From Tanypteryx hageni (lineage: Eukaryota; Arthropoda; Insecta; Odonata; Petaluridae): a stretch of 64,000 nucleotides of DNA. A program made the position numbers and the translations under genes. This document shows, one piece after another, positions 12,251 through 44,100 of this stretch (its first letter is position 1; each line of letters opens with the position of its first letter). Location of the stretch: NCBI GenBank assembly GCA_028673005.1, contig CM054116.1:68895315-68959314 (forward strand). Direction: 5' to 3'. A model generated the notes under the pieces. That model searched no databases, was not told where the DNA came from, and saw nothing but the letters and a program-made list of their open reading frames with translations.

Positions 12251-12689
12251 ACATTTTTTTAATATTTTACAATTGTGTTTTTCCTCTCACATGAAAAATG
12301 AAATTAAAACCTGGCAGCACATTAAACTATAACGTTTTTACAGATAAGCATACAAGCGGCTGAGATTAAAGCTTAGTTGATGTTAAGAGCAGACGAAAAT
12401 GATGAATACATTTCATCACAGTGGCACAGCCAGAAATTTAGTTTAGGGGGTCAAAAACTTCAATACATTATTACCTGAGGAATTGTTATGATATAATGTA
12501 ATGAATTAAGGTACTGATTCTAATTTGGACACCTTTGATTCACCTTATTTCCATCTGGCACTCACACTATGCTTTTGTTAAGATTATCTCCAAGAAAGAG
12601 CACTTAAAAAATACTTGTCTCACCCACAGCAATGCTATAAAAACCCATATGTGGATTTTGGTTACAAAGCTATTTTCTGTGAATTACCG

Positions 12690-12732
12690 TTGAAGATGGC
12701 TGCTTTGTAGCTGAAGTGCATATCTGGTTTTT
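12690..12732. repeat. Fragment of the hairpin-MITE family
   Basis: The block GATGGCTGCTTTGTAGCTGAAGTGCATATCTGG matches the inner arm of the hairpin element at 5848-6039, where it reads GATGGCTGGCGGCATTGTAGCTGAAATGTACATCAG. It lies directly against the unclassified dispersed repeat. Confidence 0.5.
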
Positions 12733-13130
12733 TACTTTCTCCATATACATAGTATAGGGGAAAGTATTGTATTCATGAAAAAATCGACTTCGAAATTTCA
12801 ACGGAAATACACGTTTTGACAATGTGTGTCTGTGTGTGTGTGTGCATGCGTGGGGGGGGGGGGATGCGTGTGCATGCGCACAAGATAGCTTTTTATGGGT
12901 GCTCTAACTCAAAGACTATTAATCAGGTCAATGCAACATTTTATATTTAACATTTTTATAAAAGTCAGAAGAACTGATTAGTTTTTGGTAAAAATCGGTC
13001 TAACGGAAGTAGGTGTTTACTCTTGTCACTTATCCGTTATTTTGAAATATTTGCTTTAATATTTGATAAATGTAAAACTGTACCGGAATAAAAGTTGTAG
13101 GAAGTTTTATTTACTACAACCTTTGTTTGA
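12733..13130 (+). repeat. Dispersed repeat of unknown class, copy 1
   Basis: About 400 bp whose reverse complement recurs at 48152-48549 with substantial similarity across its length (blocks such as ACTAATCAGNTCTTCT, GATAAGTGACAAGAGTAAACACC and AAAGGTTGTAG are shared). One end is a palindrome, ACTTTCTCCATATAC...GTATAGGGGAAAGT. No open frame and no tRNA-like head are present. A GT/G-rich low-complexity tract lies inside at 12822-12862. Confidence 0.75.
12822..12862. repeat. (GT)n / poly-G tract
   Basis: A tract of GTGTGTGTG followed by GCATGCGTG and ten G residues, inside the dispersed repeat. Confidence 0.8.
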
Positions 13131-13649
13131 AACAGTTTTCCATATAATGCATTGTTTGAGAGATATCTTATATTTTTAGATGCCACCACCACGCCACCTA
13201 CCGACGACTAATGTTAACAATTGATGCTTAGTTGTCTTAGTAATGCTCCCTTTTCTTTTCTTAATTGTTGGAGCTTTGTGGCTATATTCAATATTAGAAG
13301 GCTATGGTTTGAGTTTATTTCTGTTCTTTGTCAAGTCTAAAATTTTCTCGCAGTTTCTTAAAATATTTATTATGTATTATGTAACCTATTTGGAATTTTT
13401 AGAAATATTACAGATATGGAGAAAGTCATGTGGTGGCCACATCAGATTTTTATAACGTTGTGGCTATTGGAGATATTTGAGATAGTTATTTTTTAAGTGC
13501 GTGTTCTAGAATTTTATCAGCCATAAAATGAGTTTGATAATTCCCTGTTGAAGATTATCTCTGATCTTGGGGAGCGGGAAGGGGCATATGCCTGGTTGCA
13601 ACCGCAATGGCTGTTCCACTGTTTCATCACACTAATAGTGAAAGTCTAA

Positions 13650-13825
13650 AGAATACCGATTTAACGTTCCCGCATTTTGTGAAAACCTGTATTAGATGAA
13701 TATTTTTTCAGGTTCTGACCTGCCATGATGTAATTTAGCATAACCCCCATTTAATGAAAACCTTAATTTAGGGTAAGAAAAAGCACTCCTCCATAGATTC
13801 GTTAAATAGGGGTTTTACTATATAA
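13650..13825. repeat. Possible pogo/Tigger-like MITE remnant
   Basis: The right end, read on the minus strand, is AGTAAAACCCCTATTTAACG, resembling the terminal sequence of pogo/Tigger elements. The left side carries a diverged counterpart (GATTTAACGTTCCCGC), and a third AACCCCCATTTAATG block lies between. No transposase is present. Confidence 0.4.
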
Positions 13826-14179
13826 TGTTTAATTATTGTAAATAAATGCAAAAGTTTTTTAAATTGTCCAAGCCAATTTCCGAGTTTAAGAAAACGATAA
13901 AAAAACTCTCAATTAAAGCTTAACTTGGTGAAAATTAGAGTGAGTTTATATCTAAGCAGAAATCTTGGAAATTTTCTTGCAAAAATTAACTTTAATCGTT
14001 TAGATTACTCTGTAATAGAAAAACCGGTTTTTATTAAACAAAACTTTGCGTGTGGGAATCACTACGTATTTCCAGAAGAAGATAATCGATTTTGGCGAAA
14101 TCAGGCATCCGTTATTGTTTTCGATAAACTTATTACGATCGACGCGACAACCCGAGCACCTGGGTATACCTAATCCTCC

Positions 14180-17010
14180 GTCTGCGCTGTGATAACAATG
14201 CGGGACATTCCGTCAATAAAAACATCCAAGAACTCCATTTCGCCGTTCATAACCGCTTGGAGGAAGCGAATATTTTTCGAGCAACTCTTGTCTTTCCATA
14301 AATCATCTAATACATCAGAATAATGATCATTTCGTCGGGCATCGGTCAAATGGAATCGTTGGCCATCGGAATAAATTGAGGTTAGGAATTCGACCTATTT
14401 TGCATGCCGTTTGAGACGGCATTTCCATTCTCTGCTTTTTGTACCGTCTGAGGATGTTGCGAACGGTATTCTCTACCACCTCCGCCAGCGATGAGCCTGA
14501 AAGCCTGCCTCTTCCGCAGATTTGACGCGTTATTTTTATGCAAATAAACTTTCGTGCAAATTTGTGCAAACGTGAGTTAAATTTTTATAAGGTTCGTAAA
14601 AATATGAGTAAATGCATGCTTTGATGCAAATACTCCGATGTTTACGTTTTTTGTATTTTTTTTTGCGGCTAGGCGGTGCCCCTCGAAAATAGGAAGCGCT
14701 AACCGCGGCCTCGAACTTTTGCAATTCGAAGATTCGACAGTTTGGGAAAAGATATCCTCTCCTTTCCCCGCATCCGTGAACAATTGCTCGAAAATCTATC
14801 TCGAATTCTCCGCATCTCAAATATTTTTTAACGACGCCGATGTTCGAGTTACAGGGGTTTTCGGCCGCGCCCGCTCTTGTATACCTTTTTTATTCGAAGA
14901 CGGATTAACAGCTCCCTGTCGCCACGAAATTTTCACGAAGTTAACCCGCGCTCTAATCGATATCGCCCAACCGTCAAAGGTGTCCTCCCCTTCCCACTCC
15001 CCATTCCTCCTCCCCCTCGTCCCCCTCCCACCGATTTCCGTTAACCCGTCGATGCAAATTGCACGCACGCACTCATCCTCCCGGGTGAATCGCCCTTGAC
15101 GAAGAGGAAAAAAGTTGAGAAACGCCCCGACGGCGACCCGAGAAAATTCCACGAAATTTCTCCGCTCCGCTCTTCCTATCGAACGCTTCCATTTCCGAGT
15201 AAAGGATCGAACCCCTTCCTCCCGTTCGGGGAGGAGTTCAGAGGGGGGTGAGAAAAATCCGCGATTAAATTCCCAAAGCGACGGTCTTCCCGAGACGCAA
15301 CGTCTCCTTCCGCCTCGATTTTCGGGGAGGACCCGAACGCCGCAATTTCTCCCCCCCCCCCCCTCGGTGGCGCCACCGTCGCAGTTTCTTTTCTCTCTTC
15401 TCGGGATGCAAAATGGATTGATAGGAAGTCGTGTGGATGGCGTGCGGAAGTGGCTATATAGGTTTCGTAGGTGGAGAAGGAATGAAGGAAAGGAAGAGAG
15501 AGGGGTGGGGGTAAGAAGGGGAAATAAAGGAACGAACGAGTGATGAAATAATAAATAGTCGAATAGTATCGCTTGCGTGCGACTCGTCGGCAAATCATTT
15601 TGTTTTCTTTCATCCGCCCGCCTCTCCTTCTCTCTCATCTTTCTTTTTATTTCATTTCTTCGGAGGGGAAGCAACCTGATGATACACTTCGAGGGGAGGC
15701 GTCGTGTGGAGGAGAGTGGAGCTTATAAAATGGAGAGGGTGAGGAGAGAGGGATAGAGTGGAGGAGACCTTACCCTACAATTACGTACCCTTCCCAGAGG
15801 AGAGGGAATGATAGTAGGAACGGTAGGAGGAGGATTAAGCGTGTTTGGATGAGATCAATCGAACAAATGACAGGGAGGGGAGAGAGAGAGAGAGGACAAG
15901 GTAAAAAAAAAGTTACACGGGGACATTCCGGAATTGGGTTAAATATTCTGCAAGGGCATCGCGCGCCTAAAAGACGACTTAAGTTTTTCCCGGCCACTCA
16001 AAATTTCATTCAATCAAAGAAAAGGCCATATCAGAGTCCTGTGCATAATTGCAACTGATAACAAATGGATAAATATCCTAATGACCATAAAAATATATTT
16101 TTTTAATATTTACCCTTAAAAAAAAAACTTTGATCGAATTGATTTAAATTATTACAAAACGGCTATTCCTCTTCCTTATTTCTCGATTGAACGTTTCCCG
16201 ACTTTCATCTCATCCCTTAAAAAAACCTTTGATCGAAATATTTAAAAAATAATGAGGAAAGGGATAATCTTATTCCTTATTTCTCGAGTCTAGATTCTGG
16301 AACATTTCGAGACGTACTTCACGAAAAAAACAACTCTCTCCATCCCCGTAACCTTATTTTTTTGAATCTTTTTTGGCCGGCGGCTCAAAGGGGGAGAAAA
16401 GGAGGGGGAAAAACCGAACCTCGCGCACGCGTTATGCCATTGCGCGGGGGAACTGTTTGGAGTCGAAGGAAGGAAATCCATTATTTACGGCGCGTCAGCG
16501 GCGAATATGAACTTTTAAACGTCCAGTCAGGCGCCGTCGGGGATCAGTCGACCGACAGAAGGCGTTTTCGCATGGTGTCCCGCCAAACGGAAGAAAAGGT
16601 GTGCGGAATAAAAGAGAGAGAGAGATATCTCTCGTGATATACCGGAAAGTGTGTTCCCGGAGGATAACATCATAGAGGGGGACATCCGGGGTGGAGAAGT
16701 TTTCATTCCGCTTAGAGGGGCACGTTGAGGGATGTGCCGCCTCAAGATCCCGCCAAGATCCTCCGGAAAACCGTGTTCGAGAAAGGACGTCGCGATTCGC
16801 GCGTCATCTGTACCGACCACTTGAGGAGTTAACGGACGGATTGTTTGTTTTTTTAAGAGAAAATATTATTTCCTTTGATGTGTCCTTCCACCTCCTCATT
16901 CGAGAACGGTTGGTCCCGGAGATGGTGGTGCCGTAAGGTCAACTTTTCGCGAGAGGAGACGAGCGCGCGGTAAATCCCGTGCGCTTCTTAAACAATCGAC
17001 TGGAACTGCC
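14180..17010. promoter_or_regulatory. GC/CpG-rich promoter and 5' UTR region of the kinase-like gene
   Basis: G+C and CpG density rise sharply against the AT-rich surroundings from about 14.2 kb and fall away after 17.0 kb. The region includes a C run at 15349-15362 and purine-rich GAGAGA tracts. A TATAAAA sits at 15724. The start codon of the next gene lies at its downstream edge, so promoter plus 5' UTR is the natural reading. Long antisense frames here (up to 285 codons on the minus strand) are low in stops only because the DNA is GC-rich. They have no recognisable protein content. Confidence 0.55.
15724..15730 (+). promoter_or_regulatory. Candidate TATA box
   Basis: TATAAAA lies within the GC-rich region, 1.3 kb before the start codon. 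It would imply a long 5' UTR or an unseen 5' intron. This is weak evidence on its own. Confidence 0.25.
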
Positions 17011-36618
<19,608 letters not shown>

Positions 36619-37833
36619 GTGAAAAAAGGAGGTTATTGTTAGCGCAAACTTGTTGAATTTACAGGGTTAATTTGTAAAAAAAAATCACAGATTTCAAAAC
36701 AATTTCCTCTGCTTTTCATGAAGAGATGAAAAGTGGAAGTAATTAAAAAAAAGTTATTCTATTAAATTGTTACAATGATGCACTTCCAACTTAGTGCAGA
36801 TGGAAATTTGGTCATAATTGAAATGTTGTACAATAATCCATTTACTGATGGAACTTTAACGATTGTGGCCTAATGTTATTTTACTACACATGTTAAGAGA
36901 TGACACACATTATCTAAGATTCAAAACTTCATTTTTGTATCATAATCAACAGGAACAAATATGGAATTTTTATGTAGCTACAATGAGAGTAAATTTTATG
37001 AATCAGAAAATACATCATTCAGATTCTTTGTATGGGTGAATAAAACATTTATAAAGTAATTCAAAGGTCTTCAAAAACCTAATAAACGGTGTATGTTTTT
37101 TCTTGGGAAATTCAAGAAGATATAAATTTTATTAGCAGTAACGTATCTAGTTTCGGCATGAAAAACCAAGCAATAATTATTTGAATATCATAGTCTTTCT
37201 GAGAAAAGTACTAATAAAACAGAAAAAAATAACAAGCTTTCAAAAATTCTTTTAGCATTCAAATCACAAGTTGGCAATATTTTCTAAGCATGTCAATTGT
37301 TTTTCTTGTGGTACAAATAATTTGATTTCATTAAAACCACACCATGTGATTTGGGCTTTAAACTAGATGGACCAATTACCTAAGCTTAAATTCAAACTGA
37401 CTAATGCTAATGGTATAATTATGATGCAAATACTTCACCAAACATCATTTAGAGGATAAAAATATGAAAGGTTGACGTACAATAGTTTCTTCTAATATGA
37501 CACATGGGCACATTTTACATATTTTTTATTCATTTAGTTTGAATCAATACTTTCTAAGGTATAGCAACTCATGTTATCAAGCTGGGCATTTTATCTGCGG
37601 AGAAAACTATAAACATAAACTATAACAAATAAAAGAAATTAATACTTGCAATGCAAACATACTGAAATTCATTGAGTTTCTTATATTTTAACAATTGCAT
37701 ATTTTTTATCAGAATAAAGTATTAAAATGAAACCAAGATATCTGCTTAAATTTACTTAAACTCGGGTTTGCATATTATCAATATCAATAATAAGAGAAGC
37801 TCAATCATTAATTAAATATCATTTCATTTCTTG
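36619..37833 (+). other. 3' UTR of the kinase-like gene and convergent intergenic DNA
   Basis: No coding signal is present. AATAAA occurs at 37039-37044, 420 bp after the stop, and is a plausible poly(A) signal. Confidence 0.4.
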
Positions 37834-37861
37834 GAAATAATTTTGAAATGAGAAAAAAGTC

Positions 37862-37932
37862 TGCTATGATCAGGAATTGAACCCGGGTCTTCCACTTACC
37901 GGGTGGATATTCTACCACTGAACAATCATAGC
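37862..37932 (-). repeat. tRNA-Gly-like SINE head, left copy
   Basis: The 71 bases align position by position with a tRNA-Gly body: GTTCAGTGGTAGAAT D-arm, TCCAC/GTGGA anticodon stem and CCGGGTTCAATT T-arm start. The loop CCGGTAA would read anticodon GGT with C at position 33. The T stem has mismatches, so this is a SINE promoter relic and not a working tRNA. Confidence 0.65.
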
Positions 37933-38193
37933 AGATCAATTTTTCTCGTTTCTGAACGAGGATGTTTTCTTGGTTAGGACAAAACTAGCCAAGCTAGTAT
38001 CAAACAGCCCCAACAGATGTCCTCGAAGAGATACACCGAAGAAAACTCCTCCCTCTCAAATAGTGAGATTGCCAAGCAAGAAAATGATGGATTAAAGGGA
38101 GGAGGAGAGAGGAGTTTTCTTCGGTGTATCTCTTCGAGGACATCCGTCCCAACTAAGAAAACATCCTCGTTTAGAAACGAGAAAAATTGATCT

Positions 38194-38264
38194 GCTATGA
38201 TATTTCAGCGGTAGAATATCCACCCGGTAAGTGGAAGACCCGGGTTTGATTCCCGGCCATAGCA
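38194..38264 (+). repeat. tRNA-Gly-like SINE head, right copy
   Basis: Seventy-one bases with a near-complete cloverleaf: acceptor GCTATGA/CCATAGC (one mismatch), anticodon stem TCCAC/GTGGA, and a perfect T stem CCGGG/CCCGG with loop TTTGATT. The anticodon-loop bases are GGT with C33 instead of T33. Its place inside an inverted SINE element argues against a functional gene, but a tRNA finder could call it. Confidence 0.65.
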
Positions 38265-38348
38265 GACTTTTTTCTCGTTTCAAAATTATTCCCAACATTA
38301 CAGCTTATGCCTGTCTGCATAGGATCTTTAGATCGCTTTAATCCATCA

Positions 38349-39191
38349 ATTTCATTTCTTGAATGCTTTACTTCTGATAATGTAATTTTCTATAACATAT
38401 ATAATTAATTAGAAGGAGAAATGACAAAAGTTATAACTAATTAATATAAATTTAATTTATCCAAACAACAAAAATATCAGAAAATTTTAGTACAAAACAA
38501 TATATGTACACTATGAGTTTTACAGGCACATATGGTGTAAGTAGTTTTCAAAATAGATAATATATATCCAAGCTCAATCATACATGAATGTAAGCATTTA
38601 GCAATAGCACTATAAATTACAACTAGTTCAAATAGAAAAATTTTCCTTCAAACCAAAATCAGCAGTAGAAAAGTATAAAAAGGCTATTTTAGTCAATATT
38701 TAAACAATTATATTAGTTATCACAATGAAGCTTAAATGGAACATTCAATATTTAAACAGAAATGCAATGAGGAACTTTCTTGCATCTCTTTGTAGCCAAA
38801 CAAACTTTGTCACTCATTTATAAGATCCACCCTTACTTTGGAATAGAATATTTTGGAAAAAGTACAGCTTATATGCAAGAAAATATAGTATCAACTATAA
38901 ATATTACTTTATACATCAAATATCCCAAAAAAATACTCTGATACCTTAACATTTGAAAAATAGTTTAACTTCAATAGCTATAAGTATTAATTTATAATTA
39001 AAAAGTTAGAAAAACCATGCAAATTACAATTCATGATCTTCCCTGAAGTAAGCATGACATTTTTAGGATTATCAAATGTTTATACACTGGATAGTTAATA
39101 ATTAACGTACAATATTTTCTTTTCTACAAAGGAAATGACTAGCAGTTGCCACAATTCACTGCAAATTACACTGTTAAAACACGCTATATTT
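38349..39191 (-). other. Probable 3' UTR of FANCM
   Basis: AT-rich, with no coding signal. It lies directly downstream of the FANCM stop on the minus strand. The end of the transcript could not be fixed. Confidence 0.35.
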
Positions 39192-41176
39192 TTAAGTATC
39201 TGAAATATGTACATTAGCTAAAACCTTATGCAATTGCAGTGCTTTGTTCAAATCTAGACCAGTGGAAGCCTGGATGGAGCGAGCTGAGGAGCACCTGTAT
39301 AAAGGATGCACAAAAAATTCAGTTGAATGATTTAATTTTAAAGCTTAAACAAAATAAATAAGTCTTCAGCGTTTTTGGTAAAAATACAGAAGGAAATTTG
39401 AAAACTTATCACTATATTCATTTAAAAAATTCAACAATGATTCACAATGTAATTTCTTTGACCATCAACCAGGTATGGGGAATGTTTTATCTGGCTTATT
39501 CATAGCATGGCATTTGGTTGGTATCATTCAGCTTGTGGAGATATATTTCAAACCCACTTTTATATAATTTTCTAGATTAGTGTATCCAATTGGTGTCCCA
39601 ACAGACATGAACAGGTATGCCATGGAATTTTTAGAAAACCACATCTCTGAACATTCCCAGAGAAATTATCAAACACTAAAGAAGAATGAGCCTGTGTTCC
39701 ATTGTAATTTTCAAAATACAGTCAGTCTGGCAGCTGTGAGAAATGTGCAGAAGAGGAAAGAACGGAGCAGGGCCATCCTACTTGAATAGGCAACTTTCTA
39801 CCAAGCTAGTGGCACTAATTTGTCTTGACATAATACTGAGTTCCATGATTTTCAATTTCTGCAAGAATAAAGTAACTGTGTATGAGACATGCTCGGATCT
39901 CACATTGCAAGAGTATGTATGTTAGGAGAGGAGGAGTGGTAGAGGATAGGGAGGTGGTGTGCCACCAATATTTTTTTGTTTAAGTATGCTATAGAATGAA
40001 AAAGGTTGGGAAACACTGTTCTGACAGATATGCTAGGCCAGTGATTCTCAGGCAGAATTGCCAGGCAACCCCTCCATCCGGATTTTTGGTCGCCGCAACC
40101 CCCCAAGAGTATTGGAGAGGCAAAAAAAAACTCCAGCTTTCTCTACACAAGGGGGGATAACGATGATAAAGAAATGAATAACAAGAGTTTTTATTTTGTG
40201 CTCTTTATAAATACTAGAATAGCTATAGAAATTATTTTATTTAAAACTATGTATATATATGAAAAACATTCAGACAGTATGTGGTGTATCGTTTAATTTT
40301 TTAAATACTAATCACTACTGAGATATAATTTCTTGTTCGTTTTTAAAAATAACTCATTTGTTAAAAAAGTTTTTGTATGTTGATAAGCTACAGAATTTTC
40401 TTTATCTTTTGAACAAAACATGCTGATAAATTAAAGCCTGCAGGACCTTTAAAACCAGAATACAATCACGTGGGTAAACTTTTCTTTTTGCAAACCATAT
40501 TAGAATCCACCAATCCTTTAGCAGACTGGGTTAGGGTGTAAATTGCAAGTTACCTAGAGAACACGAGGTATCTTATATAAGAAAGTCAAGTCTTGTGTTC
40601 TTCAAGCTAATATTTCAATATTACATTTTACCATCATAATATGAATTTAAAAAATATGAATTTGTGTGTTAAATTTTACGGATCTCATTATCATCAATTA
40701 ATCACAGACTGTATAAAATGCTCTTGGAGGCCACATGCAGCCAACCCGCCCTGCCCCTGACCTAAGCTGAAGAGAGGAGCCCCTAACAACCTCATTAGAT
40801 CACAAATACTTCAATGCCATAACTATTTTCACCAAAACTATCTCAAAACTGCCATTTGTTTTAAGGATTAATATAACAAAAGCCAACCATTAGGTATGAT
40901 ACCTCTCAATGATTTTTTTTTTACTAGGAACAGGAAACAAATGTGAAGGTTATTACCCAAAATGAAAATTTATCTATTATACCAGTTTAACCATTGTAAA
41001 TAATGGATTATTAGTTTGTTTTATTCTAAATTATATTACTTGAGTCATGCCTAACATTATTTTTTTAGGAATTATACTTACTTAGACAAGAAACTGCTGA
41101 TTTTGGGAAACTGCTGAAGTAAATAGAAAGCCTGAACTGGATTTACCCCCGGCAAAGAGGCATAAAACTTCAGCTT
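39192..41176 (-). CDS. FANCM C-terminal tandem helix-hairpin-helix exons
   Basis: Exon 41176-41082 reads [17 protein letters not shown] and [13 protein letters not shown], a classic first HhH with the LPGVNP hairpin. The last exon, 39294-39192, continues [20 protein letters not shown] and ends NVHISDT-stop. The phase-2 junction (AA|G) is required to obtain this frame. The other frame gives an unrelated short peptide. The (HhH)2 unit of FANCM and XPF relatives binds DNA and the small partner FAAP24/ERCC1. Confidence 0.82.
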
Positions 41177-44100
41177 CTATAGAGAAGAAAAAATATATAT
41201 TTAAATAAGCTGTTGAAATATAAAAAAATATTATAAAATTCAAATAAGTCATAACCTATATCTTATCTATCTCAAAAACACTGTTTCACAGTTTTCAACA
41301 ATTTCTTACCATAAAAGATAAAACAAATATTACTTAAAATAAAAAACAAAGCCAAATTATAACTCTACACAAAAATTACTAAAGAAACTTCAGAAATTAT
41401 GTGTCAGAAAAATACAATAATAATAATACAACCAATCAAATAAAATTATATTAACAGGAATATGTACAACTGTTTCAAAACAGATCTAGGATTATTTTTT
41501 GAAGGATAAAATAACTAGCATAGAAGATAAAATCATTAGAAGTAAGCATATATGCAGATTAGCTTAAAACGGTTTCTTACAGAATCTGATGGATCAAATG
41601 ATTTTGGAAGAATAATAGGCTGCATTCCCCAATCCAATTCAAGTTGTTGGTAATGTCTTGCAACCTCAACAATCAGGTTTGCGGTTGCAGCTGAAATCAA
41701 GCATCAAGTAGTATAAATGAGTAGTTTCTCAAAGATGAAGAGTTGATCACATACAACAATGACAATCAAAGTATTAATTGTATTAAGTAGATCAGTGCAT
41801 TTAAAAGCATGTTAAGAATTTATGAAACTTCATTACACTGAGTTCAAATATGCTTGAATAATACCCATGCATATATTCCTGTAAAATGCTCTTGAAATTT
41901 AAGCATGAAAATTACAATGATTTTGCAAGAGGTGACTCCGAATATGTTTACTACACAAAAAAATGCGTAGTATGACCCAGAGATGATAAATGAAAATTTA
42001 TGTCGTTTAGTTTAAATACAAATGAGGGCATGGGAGACGTGCAGGTATTAGCTAGTAAAGTACGATGCCCAGATACCAGCTGTCCAAAAACTGGAATTAA
42101 CCCAAAACTGGACATTTCAAAAGCTTAACAGGAAATTATGCCTGTTTATAAAAATCAAGAAAAACTCATTTCAAAGAAGCCCAAGTACATGAAAAAACTG
42201 ATATTATGTAAAATTAAAAACAAACGCGATGAAAGTGGCACAAAGGAATTTTTCTTTATAAAAAATCTAATAACTAGCAGCTCAACCTTTTATAACAAAA
42301 AGTAAATATCGTCTCATAGCCTTTGCCTGTATATACTGTATTTACTCGATTGCAAGCCAATCTTTTTTCACCTTTTTCACCCATTATTTAAAAATCAACG
42401 TAATAGTAGGGCGATCCTAAAACTCAAGCTATATATTGGGTGGGAAAGAGATGTATGCAGAAATATAACATATCATCTGTTAAATTTTAATAATATTTAA
42501 AAAGTTATACTAAATTAGGGGCACTGCCTTTGAGCACTTCTCTCATTCTGATCTACCTTCACGTTCAGGATTCAAGTGTTTTCTTTTTCTCTCTCTCCTC
42601 ACTCACCTTGCTAGTAATCCCCCATTACTAGGAATAAGGTTATGCTTTACTACAAACAGTTCGCTAAATGAAGAATTTTTGTGGAGTTTCGTACTGATGT
42701 TGATATGAACACACAATGGTTGAATGTAACAATGCTGAAAAAATTCTCATAATTTGCGGAGTTTAAGCTGTTACCCAAAACATCAAACACTTTAAACAGG
42801 GTTAATTAATTGTTTTCATTTAAAAATTTCCTATTGGATGCAATCATATATAAATATGTGATAGAGCAAACTTCAATTTCAAGATACCTAAATAAAAAGT
42901 ATACTGTGTGTTATCATATATAGTTATTAAATTATCACTGTTATGCTATTTTCATAAAAAGTTCATTAATTTTATCACTGTGTTTGGTTTTGTTCATTAA
43001 ATATGAAGCAGCTTTATTTAAAAGGTAAGTAATTGTGTTATCAAAAGGTAGCAACTGTAAATAGGAACCCTCAGACCTTTATTTCTTTGTTTTTGAGGGA
43101 GGGGGGCTGGATATATCAAGTGACGTTATTGTTCACACACTCAAAAGTGTTCCATTTCAAACTTACTTGATGGCATGGAAGACAATATGAAATGGGATGA
43201 GGACAGTGACAAAGAAATGTCAATGGAAAACGGAGAAGTGTTGTGAGACGATGACATAGTTTGTGGATTCTCTAGATCAGTGCTTCGCAACCTGTGTGCA
43301 GCAACAAAGTACTTGGTATGCCACAGTACATTTGGAATTATAGAAAAGGGAAGAATATCTCAGCATTTTATTACTCTTTAAGCTAAGATCACAGAAATGA
43401 AATCTCTCACAATGAACAATACTTTATGAAGAATTTTTTATGTTGCTTTGGTTACTTGAAGTAAGTTGCTTTGTAAATGGAAAATTTGCAATATTTATCA
43501 TCCAATTATTTCGTAATCTGGACTGAATATTTAAGCAATTTGTAAAATCTATATTTTAGCAATAGTTTCCTTCATCAGTGTGGGAAAGGCTATTGTTTTC
43601 TCTCATTTTTGTTGGCTAGAGGACGACAAATACGTTCCACACAGTTTTATAAAATTAGGTTCAGTGTGCTGCAAAGTTCAAGTGAACTGGAAAGTGTGCA
43701 ATGAAATTAAAAATGCTGTTGAGCACTGTTCTAGACTTTATTTAACTTATTTATAATTAAGCTGCTCACGCATGCCATGCAGAAGGACCATTGATCTGGC
43801 AAAGTGAGCATGGCCAATCAGTGATAGTGATTTTTTACTTTTTGAGTGTTGAAAAAACGGGAGTTGGCTTACAATCAAGTAAATACAGTATTACTTTGCG
43901 AGCAGAGAAGAATAAATAAATAAAATATCATTCTATATATTTTATTTTTCTTAATCCATGTGAACTTATCATGGTTACTGGTTATTGGACTTAGTACTGT
44001 ACAGTTCTTGAAACTTTATGAGCAATTTAATCTGTTAATGTCAAACTGAACCATCCATTTGGCAATACTAACCTTTGCCTGAAGAGTGAAGCACCTTGAT

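Larger units (their letters stand above)
37834..38348. mobile_element. Inverted-dimer SINE (head-to-head palindrome) with 13-bp target duplication
   Basis: ATTTCATTTCTTG is repeated exactly at 37821-37833 and 38349-38361. Inside, two arms of about 200 bp are inverted copies. Each contains, from the ends inward, AATAATTTTGAAA, a tRNA-like unit, ATTTTTCTCGTTTC and TCTTCGAGGACATC. The left arm holds about 35 extra bases (37984-38018 area). A TTTAATCCATCA block occurs both in the centre (inverted) and at the right end, next to the target duplication. Confidence 0.8.

Noticed and set aside
14817..15674. 285-codon minus-strand open frame in the GC-rich block
   Set aside because: The DNA is GC-rich, so stops are rare. 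The translation is compositionally odd with no domain, several other overlapping frames are equally open on both strands, and the neighbouring gene's promoter is the better reading.
38194..38264. Functional tRNA gene with anticodon GGT
   Set aside because: The cloverleaf is good, but position 33 is C, the acceptor has a mismatch, and it is one arm of an inverted, retroposed SINE. It is kept as a SINE head.
38092..38298. 68-codon minus-strand frame in the intergenic zone
   Set aside because: It lies entirely within the SINE palindrome and reads through a tRNA-like sequence.
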